A stretch of DNA of 48,991 bases from an uncultured Christensenellaceae bacterium (GCA_910586925.1 CAJUKG010000007.1:1-48991); one strand, 5' to 3'; shown: positions 31,203-39,566, counted from the first letter of the stretch. Made by a program: numbers and translations. The notes: a model not told the origin generated them from the sequence alone.

Positions 31203-32744
31203 TTGAAACGAGTGCTAATAAAACTGCGCGAGGCGTGCATATCCGTTCTCCCCGTCGCAGCCATAGTGATAATACTGTCGTTTACGCCGCTCGTCGAATT
31301 CGACGGCACTGAGATCGCAACGTTCGCGGTTGCGGCGGTATTTCTCGTGCTCGGTATAGCTCTTTTCAATCTCGGCGCGGATCTCGCAATGACGCCTATG
31401 GGCGAACACGTCGGAAGCGGTCTTACAAAATCCAAGAAGATAGCGGTACTTTTAATAGTCTGCTTCTTGATGGGCGTGCTGATCACTGTCGCCGAACCCG
31501 ACCTCTCGGTGCTCGCAAGCCAAGTGGAAAACGTTATCAACGACACCCTGCTGATTGTCACCGTGGGCGCGGGCGTCGGGCTGTTCCTTTTGCTCGCCGT
31601 GCTCAAAATCATACTGCGCAAAGACCTGTCGGCGATACTCATGTTTTTCTACATGGTGCTTTTCGCGCTGTGCGCGCTTCTTATAGAAAGCGGCAAAAAC
31701 GATTTTCTCGCGATGTGCTTCGACTCGGGCGGCGTCACCACGGGTCCTATTACCGTACCGTTCATCATGGCTCTCGGCGTCGGTATCGCAACGACTATCG
31801 GCGGCAAAAACAGCAACGAGAACAGCTTCGGTCTTGTCGCGCTTTGCTCGATAGGTCCGATACTCGCTGTCATCGTGCTCTCGATGACGGCAAACGGCAC
31901 AGTCACGCCCGACAAGATCATTCCTACATACACGGTCGCGAGCGAGCTCGACGCATTCGGAAGCGTGCTTCTCGCCACGTGCAAAGAAGTGATAATCGCG
32001 CTCGCACTTATTGCGGTGTTTTTCACCGTGCTTCAGCTCACCGTGCTCAAACTTCCCAAAGCGAAGATCATACAGATAGCGATAGGCATAGCCTATACGT
32101 TCGCGGGGCTTGTGATATTCCTCACCGCCGTCAAGGTGGGCTTCATGCCTATAGGACTCAAGCTCGGCAAACTGATGGCGGAAAACGAATGGGTGCTCGT
32201 TGTGTTCGGGCTTGTGCTCGGCATGGTGGTAGTTCTTGCGGAGCCTGCAATACACGTGCTCAATAAGCAAGTGGAAGAAGTGACGGGCGGCGGCATAACC
32301 AAAAAAGAAATGCTCGTCGCGCTGTGCATAGGCGTCGGGCTTGCCATCGCGCTTTCCATGGTGCGGATCATCTGCGGATTCTCGGTGCTGTACTACCTCA
32401 TACCCGGATACTTGCTGTCCATGGGACTTTCGTTCTTCGTGCCCAAACTGTACACCGCTATCGCGTTCGACTCGGGCGGCGTCGCAAGCGGTCCGCTCAC
32501 GAGCGGATTCATACTCCCGCTCGCGATCGGCGCGTGCTCGGTGATCGCGCCGAACGGCGTTCTCGAACTCGCGTTCGGCGTCGTGGCGATGGTCGCCATG
32601 ATCCCGCTCATCACCATACAAGCACTCGGTTTCAAAGCGGTAATGTCCGCCAAAGCGCGCAACCGCATCATCATGAAGCGCATACTCGCCGCCGACGACG
32701 AGCAAATAATCAACTTTGCCTGGAGTAACGACTATGCCGAATAA
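31203..32744 (+). CDS. DUF1538 family membrane transporter
   Basis: A 513-aa membrane protein made of two homologous halves, each with about six TM segments. The repeat is visible in AEPDLSVLASQVE (near 100) against AEPAIHVLNKQVE (near 350), and in FDSGGVTTGPIT (near 172) against FDSGGVASGPLT (near 421). The FDSGG-x-x-(T/S)GP loops are the DUF1538 signature and probably line a substrate site between the halves. The start is a TTG at 31203 with GGGAG seven bases upstream; no better ATG exists. It heads an operon with two PII-like genes, so a transporter gated by PII-like sensors is the natural reading (inference). The substrate is unknown. Confidence 0.85.
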   Translation: MKRVLIKLREACISVLPVAAIVIILSFTPLVEFDGTEIATFAVAAVFLVLGIALFNLGADLAMTPMGEHVGSGLTKSKKIAVLLIVCFLMGVLITVAEPDLSVLASQVENVINDTLLIVTVGAGVGLFLLLAVLKIILRKDLSAILMFFYMVLFALCALLIESGKNDFLAMCFDSGGVTTGPITVPFIMALGVGIATTIGGKNSNENSFGLVALCSIGPILAVIVLSMTANGTVTPDKIIPTYTVASELDAFGSVLLATCKEVIIALALIAVFFTVLQLTVLKLPKAKIIQIAIGIAYTFAGLVIFLTAVKVGFMPIGLKLGKLMAENEWVLVVFGLVLGMVVVLAEPAIHVLNKQVEEVTGGGITKKEMLVALCIGVGLAIALSMVRIICGFSVLYYLIPGYLLSMGLSFFVPKLYTAIAFDSGGVASGPLTSGFILPLAIGACSVIAPNGVLELAFGVVAMVAMIPLITIQALGFKAVMSAKARNRIIMKRILAADDEQIINFAWSNDYAE

Positions 32745-33246
32745 ACACAAAAAATCGGACGTCCAACCCAAACTTCAGCTTGTAAAAGCGAAAGTCGCGG
32801 CTCGCGCGAAAAACGGCAAGATCGCGAAGCTCAAAAATTTGAAAACCGCCGTCGCGACCAACACGGTGTCCGACAATCGGCTCGAGCTTCTCGTAACGAT
32901 AGTAAACCGCAATAAAGGCGAATACTATTCCGATTTGATCCAGTCGTTCGACGTGAATATGCAGTTCGCCGCGCTCGGCGCGGGCACGGCGGATCAAACG
33001 ATGCTGTCGCGATTGGGCTTCGCCGATTCCGACAAAACGGTAATATTCAGCATAATTCAGGGCAATAAGATCCCCGACGCGCTGTCCGCTCTCGAAGAAA
33101 AATTCAGAACGATCAAAAACGGCAAAGGCATCGCCTACACCATACCGTTCTCGGGCGTTATCGGCACGCTCATCTTCGGGTTCTTAAGCAACAACCGCAA
33201 CGTAAACATCTCGCGCGAGAACGATTCCGCGCCGCAAAATAATTGA
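32734..33246 (+). CDS. PII-like regulator A, with basic N-terminal extension
   Basis: A 170-aa protein. Residues about 50-150 resemble GlnB/PII folds: LELLVTIVNRNKGEYYSDLI, then VNMQFAALGAGTADQTML at the T-loop position, and GKGIAYTIPFSGVIG before the C-terminal strand. A Lys/Ala-rich N-terminal extension of about 45 residues is not part of standard PII. The ATG lies inside the end of the DUF1538 gene (11-bp overlap) with GGAG upstream, so it is translationally coupled. The classical uridylylation tyrosine is not evident. It probably binds the cytoplasmic face of the transporter and reads a nucleotide or metabolite (inference). Confidence 0.72.
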   Translation: MPNKHKKSDVQPKLQLVKAKVAARAKNGKIAKLKNLKTAVATNTVSDNRLELLVTIVNRNKGEYYSDLIQSFDVNMQFAALGAGTADQTMLSRLGFADSDKTVIFSIIQGNKIPDALSALEEKFRTIKNGKGIAYTIPFSGVIGTLIFGFLSNNRNVNISRENDSAPQNN

Positions 33247-33255
33247 GGTGAAAGT

Positions 33256-33636
33256 ATGGCTATCAACCACGAACTCATCATTTGCATAGTAAATACCGGC
33301 TTTACCGATATAGTCATGGAAGCCGCAAAGGAAGCGGGCGCACGCGGCGGCACAGTCATTCACGGCAGGGGCACGGCGAATAAAGACGCCGAGGAGTTTT
33401 TCCATATATCCATTCAGCCCGATAAAGAAACTGTCATGATCCTCGTCACGAGCGACATTCGCGACGCCGTTCTCCACGCGATATACAGCTCGGCGGGATT
33501 AAAGAGCGCGGGGCAAGGCATAGCGTTCGCCCTGCCCGTCACAAACGTCGTCGGCATCTCACCCGTCGCGACCGAGGCTCCGCACGAAAAACCGAAAGAC
33601 GACAACGCCGAAAAAACCGAAACAAAACCCGAATAA
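33256..33636 (+). CDS. PII-like regulator B
   Basis: A 126-aa PII family protein. ELIICIVNTGFTDIVMEAAKEAGARGG is the first strand and helix, followed by TVIHGRGTAN in the T-loop and B-loop region, which matches GlnB-like G-x-TVIHGRG signatures. EEFFHISIQPDKETVMILV and GQGIAFALPV complete the fold. A charged tail of about 20 residues (KPKDDNAEKTETK) follows. GAGGTGAAAGT precedes the ATG, nine bases after the first PII-like gene. This copy is closer to canonical PII than its neighbour. Two different PII-like subunits beside one transporter could form a heteromeric or dual-signal gate (inference). Confidence 0.8.
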   Translation: MAINHELIICIVNTGFTDIVMEAAKEAGARGGTVIHGRGTANKDAEEFFHISIQPDKETVMILVTSDIRDAVLHAIYSSAGLKSAGQGIAFALPVTNVVGISPVATEAPHEKPKDDNAEKTETKPE

Positions 33637-33668
33637 ATGCAAACCGATTACAATAAACCGAAACACCC

Positions 33669-34446
33669 GTCATTTCGACCGAATGTGTAGGGAGCTTTGA
33701 ACCTCCTTGCGCTCTGTAGCGAAGCAATCCGACCACTAAAGGAGAACTATGAGCAAACTCGAAGAACTTATAAAAGAACTATGTCCCGACGGAGTGGAAT
33801 ATAAAGCATTTAGTGCGATCGCTCACTTTGTACGCGGAATAACTTATAATAAAGGGCAAGAACGGCAAGACGGAATCGGCATTAAAGTTTTACGCGCAAA
33901 TAATATTACACTCGATTATAATACTTTGAATTTTGATGATGTCAAGGTGGTTGACAAAAGCGTAAGAATAAAAGACGAACAATACTTAAAAAAAGACGAT
34001 ATTCTTATTTGTGCGGGTAGCGGAAGTAAAAATCATATAGGTAAAGTCGCTTATATCACCGAAAATATGGACTGTTCTTTCGGTGGCTTTATGGGGGTAA
34101 TAAGAGTTGCAAAAGAATGTAGCAGTCGCTTTATGTTTCATATATTAACAAGCTCACTATTCAAACAACATCTGGATATAACGCTTAACTCTTCTACTAT
34201 AAAAAATCTTAATTCTCATGTGATGAATAGTTTTGTATTGCCCGTGCCGCCTATCGAAGTACAGCGTGAAATTGTTAAGATACTTGACAATCTCACGCAG
34301 CTTACGACAGAACTTATTGATTGTATAACGGCAGAACTTTCATCACGCAAAAAGCAATACGATTACTATCGTGACAATATCCTGCAATTCAAGAAAAAAG
34401 AATAGATTTCTCCGCGCACTCGCTTCGCTCGTTTGGTCGAAATGAC
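33669..34446. mobile_element. Possible repeat-bounded cassette carrying hsdS
   Basis: GTCATTTCGACC at 33669-33680 and its inverse GGTCGAAATGAC at 34435-34446 enclose a single AT-rich gene, the lone half HsdS. The right arm is full length (from AGATTTCTCC at 34405). The left arm keeps only about 17 bp before diverging. The same ends bound the GIY-YIG element at 7-452. Whether this is one mobile unit or a gene that landed between two repeat copies cannot be decided here. Confidence 0.35.
33749..34405 (+). CDS. hsdS: Lone half-size type I restriction specificity subunit
   Basis: A 218-aa HsdS-like protein, about half the usual 400 aa. It opens with the conserved region MSKLEELIKELCPDGVEYK, carries one target-recognition domain (about 20-170) and ends with the second conserved region (PPIEVQREIVKILDNLTQL and SSRKKQYDYYRDNIL). 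HsdS selects the DNA target of type I restriction-modification complexes; half-size forms can dimerise or recombine with full copies. No hsdM or hsdR lies in the window. The gene is markedly more AT-rich than its neighbours, which suggests transfer. AAAGGAG precedes the ATG. The stop codon TAG overlaps the start of a dispersed repeat arm. It may be a silent cassette or a remnant. Confidence 0.82.
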   Translation: MSKLEELIKELCPDGVEYKAFSAIAHFVRGITYNKGQERQDGIGIKVLRANNITLDYNTLNFDDVKVVDKSVRIKDEQYLKKDDILICAGSGSKNHIGKVAYITENMDCSFGGFMGVIRVAKECSSRFMFHILTSSLFKQHLDITLNSSTIKNLNSHVMNSFVLPVPPIEVQREIVKILDNLTQLTTELIDCITAELSSRKKQYDYYRDNILQFKKKE

Positions 34447-34542
34447 AATATTCCTTTTTGTTTTTTGTAAAACTTCGTAACGCATGCTTTTCCCCGCTTT
34501 TCTTTGTCGTTTAGACCGAGCGGTATGAACACGCTTCCATCT

Positions 34543-34638
34543 GTCATTTCGACCGAAGCGCGAGGAACGAAGCGCGTAGCGGAGAAATCTCTTAATTACC
34601 ATCAATTTTTAATTATTAATTCTTAATTTTTAATTGAT
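34543..34638. repeat. Solo repeat arm followed by AT-rich repeat
   Basis: A left-end arm, GTCATTTCGACC to GGAGAAATCTC (34543-34591), is directly followed by an AT-rich TTAATTTTTAATT-type run (34592-34638). The nearest opposite arm is upstream and faces away, so it is not a paired unit. Confidence 0.55.
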
Positions 34639-34639
34639 A

Positions 34640-34664
34640 AAGCGGCACATTGTTCGTGCCGCTT
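34640..34664 (-). terminator. Terminator of the purF-34669 operon
   Basis: AAGCGGCAC (34640-34648) pairs with GTGCCGCTT (34656-34664) around a 7-nt loop, just after the stop of the minus-strand gene. Confidence 0.75.
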
Positions 34665-34668
34665 GTTT

Positions 34669-35430
34669 CTATTTTTTATTCTTTTCGTCGCCGGTGCGGT
34701 TTGTCATGTCGTCGCGAACGTGCAACCCGCCGAGCTTGGGGAACTTCACGCCGAGCGCGGTAACGACGGTACGGAGTTCGGTGGGAACGATAAACTTTTG
34801 CTTGGGCGTATTGACGTCGAAATATTTGATACGCGCGCCGTCGAGTTCGCCGTACAACGGTGTTTCGCCGTCGAACACGATCTTGCACTTGACCCGCTTG
34901 CCCTCGCAGTCCGCCGTGCCGACGAACATTTCGCCGTCGGGCGTTTCCGTCCTCACAATGTCGGTCATATCCGCAAAGAAATCGTAACGGTATTTCGCGC
35001 CGATAAGCGCGTCCAACCGCGTGCCTTTGCCGCGTTCCGCCTCGATATGGTTTTTGCCGTCCGAGAATGCCGAACGCGTTTTGGAATACACGATAAACCG
35101 ATACGATGCGTCGCCATCGCAATAGGTAAACTGTTGAAAACTCGTCGGTGCCATGGTACGCATTGCGAAGTAGTAGACGAAGAATACGAGTATTCCGACT
35201 ACTCCGATGACTGTCAGTACCGTGCCCGCAACGCCGTGGACGAGCATCGGTACGAGCAGCCCGACCGCCGCGACCGTCGCGAACACGAAGTACAGCGCGA
35301 GCTGCCACCACTTGGTCGAAAACACGTCGTTGCGCACCGATCTTATCGCCGCCGCCCGAGCTTGCAATATCCCGCGGTAATCGGGTTCGTCGCGAACGGG
35401 ATTTTCGTTTTTTTCGTCGAGTTCCGTCAC
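34669..35430 (-). CDS. Two-TM protein of unknown function downstream of purF
   Basis: A 253-aa protein with a charged N-terminus, two adjacent membrane segments at about 44-64 and 68-92, and a cytoplasmic-looking C-terminal domain of about 150 residues rich in beta strands. The topology resembles small membrane proteins with a PH-like or DUF-type soluble domain, but no family is recognised. The start is a GTG at 35430, one base after the purF stop, so translation is probably coupled to purF. It shares the purF promoter and ends at a clear terminator. A link to purine synthesis beyond co-transcription cannot be claimed. Confidence 0.68.
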   Translation of the reverse strand: MTELDEKNENPVRDEPDYRGILQARAAAIRSVRNDVFSTKWWQLALYFVFATVAAVGLLVPMLVHGVAGTVLTVIGVVGILVFFVYYFAMRTMAPTSFQQFTYCDGDASYRFIVYSKTRSAFSDGKNHIEAERGKGTRLDALIGAKYRYDFFADMTDIVRTETPDGEMFVGTADCEGKRVKCKIVFDGETPLYGELDGARIKYFDVNTPKQKFIVPTELRTVVTALGVKFPKLGGLHVRDDMTNRTGDEKNKK

Positions 35431-35431
35431 G

Positions 35432-36799
35432 TTATTTCTTGTCCGAATTGCCGTCGGGGTACACGCCGGTAAAGCACGCCGAGCAATACCTGCCCGAAAG
35501 CCCCACCGCGTCGAATGCCTTCATCGGAAGGTAGCCGAGCGAGTCCGCGCCTATATCCGCGCAAATCTCGTCGATCGTCATGCGCACTGCGGCGAGATAC
35601 TTGCGATCGGGAATGTCCGAGCCGTACGGGCACGAATATATGAACGGCGGCGACGCGATGCGCATATGCACCTTTCTCGCCCCGCCGTCTTTCATCAAAC
35701 GAATGAGGTTAGCGCACGTCGTGCCGCGCACGATGGAGTCGTCCACAAGCACGATGTCCTTGCCCTCGATCGCGCCGCGGAGCGCGTTGAGCTTGACGGA
35801 AACCGCCTCGCGCCGCACTTCGTCGGTGCCTTTTATGAACGTCCTGCCGACGTACGAGTTTTTAACGAGTCCGTCGGCGTAACGTATGCCACTCTCGTAC
35901 GAATAGCCGAGCGCGAAATGCAGTCCCGAACTCGGAACGCCGATAACAACGTCCGCCTCGGCGGGCTGCGCCTTGAATAACTCGCGCCCGATGTCGATAC
36001 GCGCCTGATACACGCTCTTGCCGTCTATGTAGGAATCGGGACGGGCAAAATACACATACTCGAATATGCACTGCGCGGGAGTGACCTTGCCGACGTGCTT
36101 GTCGTAATGCGTCACGCCCGTTTCGTCGATTTTGACAAGCTCGCCCGGCTTGACGTCGCACACCGTGCGCGCACGTATAACGTCGAACGCCGCGGTTTCG
36201 GACGCGAAGAAATAGCAGTTGCCGCGCTTACCTATAGATAGCGGTTTGAACCCGTAACGGTCGCGCACGGCGATCAGTTTTTTGGGACTCATAAGCACTA
36301 TGGAGAACGAGCCTTGGAGCCTTTCGGCTGTCGCCATCAACGCTTCCTCCGCGCTGTGCGTTTGGGTGCGCGCGACGGCTACCATATTCATAACCATTTC
36401 GGCGTGGCTGGACGATTGGAAAATCGCGCCACGGTGCTCGAGTTCGGACCGCAGTTCGTCGTAATTGGTGATCGTGCCGTTCATTGCGATCGTCATCGAG
36501 CCTTTGCAATACCGCGACACGATCGGCTGTATGCCGTCGTTCTCCTCGCCGGTATAGCCGTAAAGCACGTGCCCCACGCCGATCTTGCCCTTCATCGTGG
36601 AAAGGTTGTCTTTGGTGAACACCTCGTTCACAAGCCCCTTGCCCTTTATCGTGTATAGCTTGACATAGTCGTTCGTGACAATGCCGCAGCTCTCCTGCCC
36701 GCGGTGCTGTAACGTGTACAGTCCGTGGTAAATATCGAGCGCGACGTCGCCGCCGTCGAAATCATACGCGCCCATTACTCCGCATTCTTCATGTAACAT
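35432..36799 (-). CDS. purF: Amidophosphoribosyltransferase
   Basis: A 455-aa class II glutamine amidotransferase that starts de novo purine synthesis by making phosphoribosylamine from PRPP and glutamine. The catalytic Cys6 (MLHEECGVMGAY) follows a five-residue propeptide, so the precursor must be processed. The glutaminase domain covers about 6-235, with MNGTITNYDELR. The PRTase domain has the PRPP loop IVLVDDSIVRGTT. Cysteines in AQCIFEY, IYSCPYG and RYCSAC match the four iron-sulfur ligands of the Bacillus enzyme. GGAG precedes the ATG at 36799. No other pur gene is nearby. Its promoter is at 36845-36874. Confidence 0.95.
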   Translation of the reverse strand: MLHEECGVMGAYDFDGGDVALDIYHGLYTLQHRGQESCGIVTNDYVKLYTIKGKGLVNEVFTKDNLSTMKGKIGVGHVLYGYTGEENDGIQPIVSRYCKGSMTIAMNGTITNYDELRSELEHRGAIFQSSSHAEMVMNMVAVARTQTHSAEEALMATAERLQGSFSIVLMSPKKLIAVRDRYGFKPLSIGKRGNCYFFASETAAFDVIRARTVCDVKPGELVKIDETGVTHYDKHVGKVTPAQCIFEYVYFARPDSYIDGKSVYQARIDIGRELFKAQPAEADVVIGVPSSGLHFALGYSYESGIRYADGLVKNSYVGRTFIKGTDEVRREAVSVKLNALRGAIEGKDIVLVDDSIVRGTTCANLIRLMKDGGARKVHMRIASPPFIYSCPYGSDIPDRKYLAAVRMTIDEICADIGADSLGYLPMKAFDAVGLSGRYCSACFTGVYPDGNSDKK

Positions 36800-36844
36800 T
36801 TTCGTTCTCCGATTGACAGTGCCGACTGTGCGCCGACACTGATA

Positions 36845-36874
36845 ATAATACCACATCGGCGCACCGTTTGGCAA
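36845..36874 (-). promoter_or_regulatory. Promoter of purF
   Basis: On the minus strand, TTGCCA (36869-36874), an 18-bp spacer and TATTAT (36845-36850). The roughly 40-nt leader holds a direct repeat of GCCGAC. Confidence 0.5.
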
Positions 36875-36976
36875 GTAAACAAAAGGCACATTTGCAACGT
36901 AAAACAATCGAAATAATCCCGAATTGCGAACGGTTGACGAAAATTACGCTTCGCGCCAAAAACCCCGCGCATTTGC

Positions 36977-37005
36977 TTGACAATATCCGAATATCGTGAT
37001 AGAAT
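36977..37005 (+). promoter_or_regulatory. Promoter of tRNA-Val
   Basis: TTGACA (36977-36982), a 17-bp spacer and TAGAAT (37000-37005), about 37 nt before the tRNA. Confidence 0.75.
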
Positions 37006-37042
37006 AAGCAGTACCGAGAGCAATCCCTCGGACAAGAATTAC

Positions 37043-37117
37043 GGGCAATTAACTCAGCGGGAGAGTGCTACCTTCACATGGTAGAAGTCACAGGTTCGAA
37101 CCCTGTATTGCCCACCA
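37043..37117 (+). tRNA. tRNA-Val (CAC)
   Basis: A complete cloverleaf: acceptor GGGCAAT/ATTGCCC, D-stem ACTC/GAGT, anticodon stem CTACC/GGTAG with loop TTCACAT (anticodon CAC), and T-arm ACAGG-TTCGAAC-CCTGT. The CCA end is encoded (37115-37117). It has its own promoter and terminator. Confidence 0.95.
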
Positions 37118-37127
37118 TACAAGACGT

Positions 37128-37160
37128 ATACGCACACTTTTGATAAGCGTGCGTATTTGT
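37128..37160 (+). terminator. Terminator of tRNA-Val
   Basis: ATACGCAC (37128-37135) pairs with GTGCGTAT (37149-37156), followed by TTGTTTT. Confidence 0.8.
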
Positions 37161-37224
37161 TTTATAACATCATAACAGTGTCAAAGTACCGACCGAAAAA
37201 GTAGTTTGCAGAGAGGGCTTGATT

Positions 37225-37290
37225 ATGGAAAGTATTCAAAAAGAAAAACTTGAAAAATCAGTCGGGCTTGATTCGGAATTTCGATATTAA
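37225..37290 (+). pseudogene. 21-codon ORF, probable truncated gene remnant
   Basis: ATG at 37225 follows GAGAGGG and reads MESIQKEKLEKSVGLDSEFRY before TAA. It looks like the beginning of a charged protein cut short, lying in AT-rich sequence between the tRNA and the SnoaL-like gene. A real micropeptide is possible but unsupported. Confidence 0.35.
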
Positions 37291-37315
37291 CCGATAATTC
37301 GGGAGGGGTTCACTT

Positions 37316-37735
37316 ATGTCGGAAAGAGAAAGAAAAATACAATTATGGTTTGAAATGTGGCTAAAACAACGCGATTTGGGAATAGCCGATATATTCGACG
37401 ATAACGCCGTTTATATTGAAAGCTGGCGTCCTAAATACGAAAGCATAAACGCGATAAAGCATTGGTTCGACGAATGGAATACGCGCGGGAAAGTCATCGT
37501 TTGGAAAATCAAACAATTTTTTCATAAAAATAACCAAACCGTTGTAGAATGGTATTTCAAAAGCAAAATGAATGACGGTATATCCGATGAGTTTGACGGC
37601 ATATCGTTGATCGTCTGGACAAAAGACAACAAAATCAAATTACTTAAAGAATTCGGTTGCAATATTGATAATTACAACCCGTATCAAGACGGAGAAAAGC
37701 CCAAATTCAAAGAAAAACAAATAAATTGGTTTTAA
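37316..37735 (+). CDS. SnoaL/NTF2-like protein
   Basis: A 139-aa single-domain protein of the SnoaL-like (nuclear transport factor 2) superfamily, a cone-shaped fold used by small ligand-binding proteins and enzymes. The N-terminal helix (IQLWFEMWLKQRDLGIADIF) with DNAVYIESW and GINAIKHWF-like KYESINAIKHWFDEW is typical, followed by WKIKQFFHKNNQTVVEWYF and DGISLIVW. Substrate unknown. GGGAGGGG precedes the ATG. The gene is clearly more AT-rich than neighbouring core genes and sits just downstream of tRNA-Val, which suggests horizontal acquisition; no integrase or duplicated tRNA end was found. Confidence 0.8.
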   Translation: MSERERKIQLWFEMWLKQRDLGIADIFDDNAVYIESWRPKYESINAIKHWFDEWNTRGKVIVWKIKQFFHKNNQTVVEWYFKSKMNDGISDEFDGISLIVWTKDNKIKLLKEFGCNIDNYNPYQDGEKPKFKEKQINWF

Positions 37736-37904
37736 CTATATCCGCATTATAATAAGTTTACGAAGCGACCTTTACAAAACCGTTTTTCATTGTGACGGAT
37801 CTCGCAACGACGGTTTACAAATTGCAACCCTAAAACGGGAAAACCCGACGATTTGCCGTTTGCCTTTTCGTTTTGCCTTGCGTCGAATTGAATACGGATT
37901 CGAT

Positions 37905-39509
37905 TTATTCGGATATTGCGGAAAAATACTCCGACAAAAATTCCACTCTGTGCGTCAGCCAATTTTTGAGATAGGTTGCGGCGTCCGCATGGGTCGCGAA
38001 CGTCGTTACCGTTTCGCCCTGCACGGGGTCGACGATCTTGCCGAGATTATCCCATTTATCGTAATTCTTCGCGAAGTACGGTGCATAAGTAACCGTCACT
38101 TTGTCTATCAGATCGACTAGCCGCTCGAACACCCCGCCCTTTTGAAGCTCGTCGAACCGCTCCGCGACGGCGAGCCTGAACCAATCGGCGGAAAAGAACA
38201 CCGCCGTCCACGGATTGAGTGCTTTCATGGCGTTGGTGCTGACGTTCGCCGAAAATATCTTGTCGTATTCTTCAAGCCCGCTCATCATGCCGAAACCCGA
38301 ATCGAAATCCCACGGGGCTTGGAAAGCGAGCTTTTTATCGCCCGTCGCGCTCATGTCGACCGTAAAGAAAAAGCTCGACCAATCCACGTCGTTGTCGCAT
38401 GCGATCTCGGCGATTATAAACGTATCTACCATCGAATCGAGATCGACCGCCGCCGCGATGACGCTTTCGGCGTCCGAAAGCTCGGATCGCACGAGTGCCG
38501 TGTAGTCTTCGTTAAACGCCCAATACGTGCGATTGTATATCGCGTCGTATATCAATTTGAACACGTTCTCGGTGTAATTTTTGATAAAAGTATTTTGACT
38601 CGGCGCGTAAATATCGTTCTTGATCGTATAGTACGCCTGACCCCAATCGAAAGTTTGCCCGGGATAGAATAACGTGCCGTCCTCGCACGTAAGTCGGTAC
38701 CCGCCCTGTTTGTAGTTTATCATAAAATAATCGCGCGGGTCTTCCGTCATTCGCGCATTGCCGTCGAACTCTATAAACCAGCCTATGTCGTTACCCGTGT
38801 AATTCTCGTCGGGCTCGTTTATATTCACTCTGTTCTTGTTTACCTGCTGCTGTTCGGCAACCATATACAGTCCGTTATACGCGCCGTTCACGTTGACTTC
38901 CGCAAACGCATAATCGGACGCATAATATCCGTTCTTTTCGAGCGTCTGTTTCGCAAGCTCGAACACCACTGCGTCGCGCAGGAACGTGACGTCCTTATAG
39001 CACGCGAGCAGTACCCAATTTTTGAATTTCGCGCCGCCGTTCAATCCCAAAAGATTGATTTTCTCGTCGAACTTGACCCGATAAGATTTCTTATCGTAGT
39101 CTGCGGTGTTGTTGCCGCGGACGCGCACTTTGGCGGTAACCGCCGAAAAATTTTCTCCGTCGCGCCCGTTTGCAAGCCCGACCGTACAGTCTTTGTATAT
39201 TTGCGTTTCCGGCTTCGACGTGCCCGTTATATCGGTTCCGTCGTCCGTCATTATATTTATTGTCGCAATAGCCTTGGCAAGATTATCGAAACCCGCGATA
39301 TTCTTGTCTTTGACTTCTGCCTCGCCGTCGCCCTCGTTATCTCCGCCTTCGTTGCCTTCGTCCCCTTCGTTATCTCCGCCTTCGATCTCGCTGCTGTTAT
39401 TTCCGCCGTTGTTTTCTCCGCCGCCGTTGCCGCCCGCGGCAGTGCCGCACCCGACAAAAGCAAAACAGAGCGCGATACACACGCAGAGTATACTCAAAAG
39501 TTTCTTCAT
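37905..39509 (-). CDS. CotH-family kinase lipoprotein
   Basis: A 534-aa lipoprotein of the CotH spore-coat/secreted kinase family. The signal peptide ends in VGC (lipobox Cys21). A Gly/Asn/Glu-rich linker with GGDNEGD repeats spans 22-65. The atypical kinase core follows: RVRGNNTADYDKKSYRVKF (129-147), KNWVLLACYKDVTFLRD, VNGAYNGLYMVAEQ (207-220), the catalytic-loop candidate DNDVDWSS (372-379) and WDFDSGFG (400-407). CotH proteins phosphorylate serines on coat or surface proteins; surface anchoring here suggests cell-wall or cellulosome-like targets rather than the spore coat. GAGGTGG precedes the ATG. It has its own promoter at 39538-39566 and lies downstream of the histidine kinase gene. 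Confidence 0.88.
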   Translation of the reverse strand: MKKLLSILCVCIALCFAFVGCGTAAGGNGGGENNGGNNSSEIEGGDNEGDEGNEGGDNEGDGEAEVKDKNIAGFDNLAKAIATINIMTDDGTDITGTSKPETQIYKDCTVGLANGRDGENFSAVTAKVRVRGNNTADYDKKSYRVKFDEKINLLGLNGGAKFKNWVLLACYKDVTFLRDAVVFELAKQTLEKNGYYASDYAFAEVNVNGAYNGLYMVAEQQQVNKNRVNINEPDENYTGNDIGWFIEFDGNARMTEDPRDYFMINYKQGGYRLTCEDGTLFYPGQTFDWGQAYYTIKNDIYAPSQNTFIKNYTENVFKLIYDAIYNRTYWAFNEDYTALVRSELSDAESVIAAAVDLDSMVDTFIIAEIACDNDVDWSSFFFTVDMSATGDKKLAFQAPWDFDSGFGMMSGLEEYDKIFSANVSTNAMKALNPWTAVFFSADWFRLAVAERFDELQKGGVFERLVDLIDKVTVTYAPYFAKNYDKWDNLGKIVDPVQGETVTTFATHADAATYLKNWLTHRVEFLSEYFSAISE

Positions 39510-39537
39510 TTCGCCACCTCGAAATCGGATTTTAATT

Positions 39538-39566
39538 ATTGTAACACATGCGCGGCGGCTTGTCAA
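39538..39566 (-). promoter_or_regulatory. Promoter of the cotH-like gene
   Basis: On the minus strand, TTGACA (39561-39566), a 17-bp spacer and TACAAT (39538-39543). Confidence 0.7.

Noticed and set aside
37043..37905. Integrative element at tRNA-Val
   Set aside because: No integrase, excisionase or second copy of the tRNA 3' end is seen. Only the base composition and one foreign-looking gene support it, so I kept it as a weak finding and not a feature.
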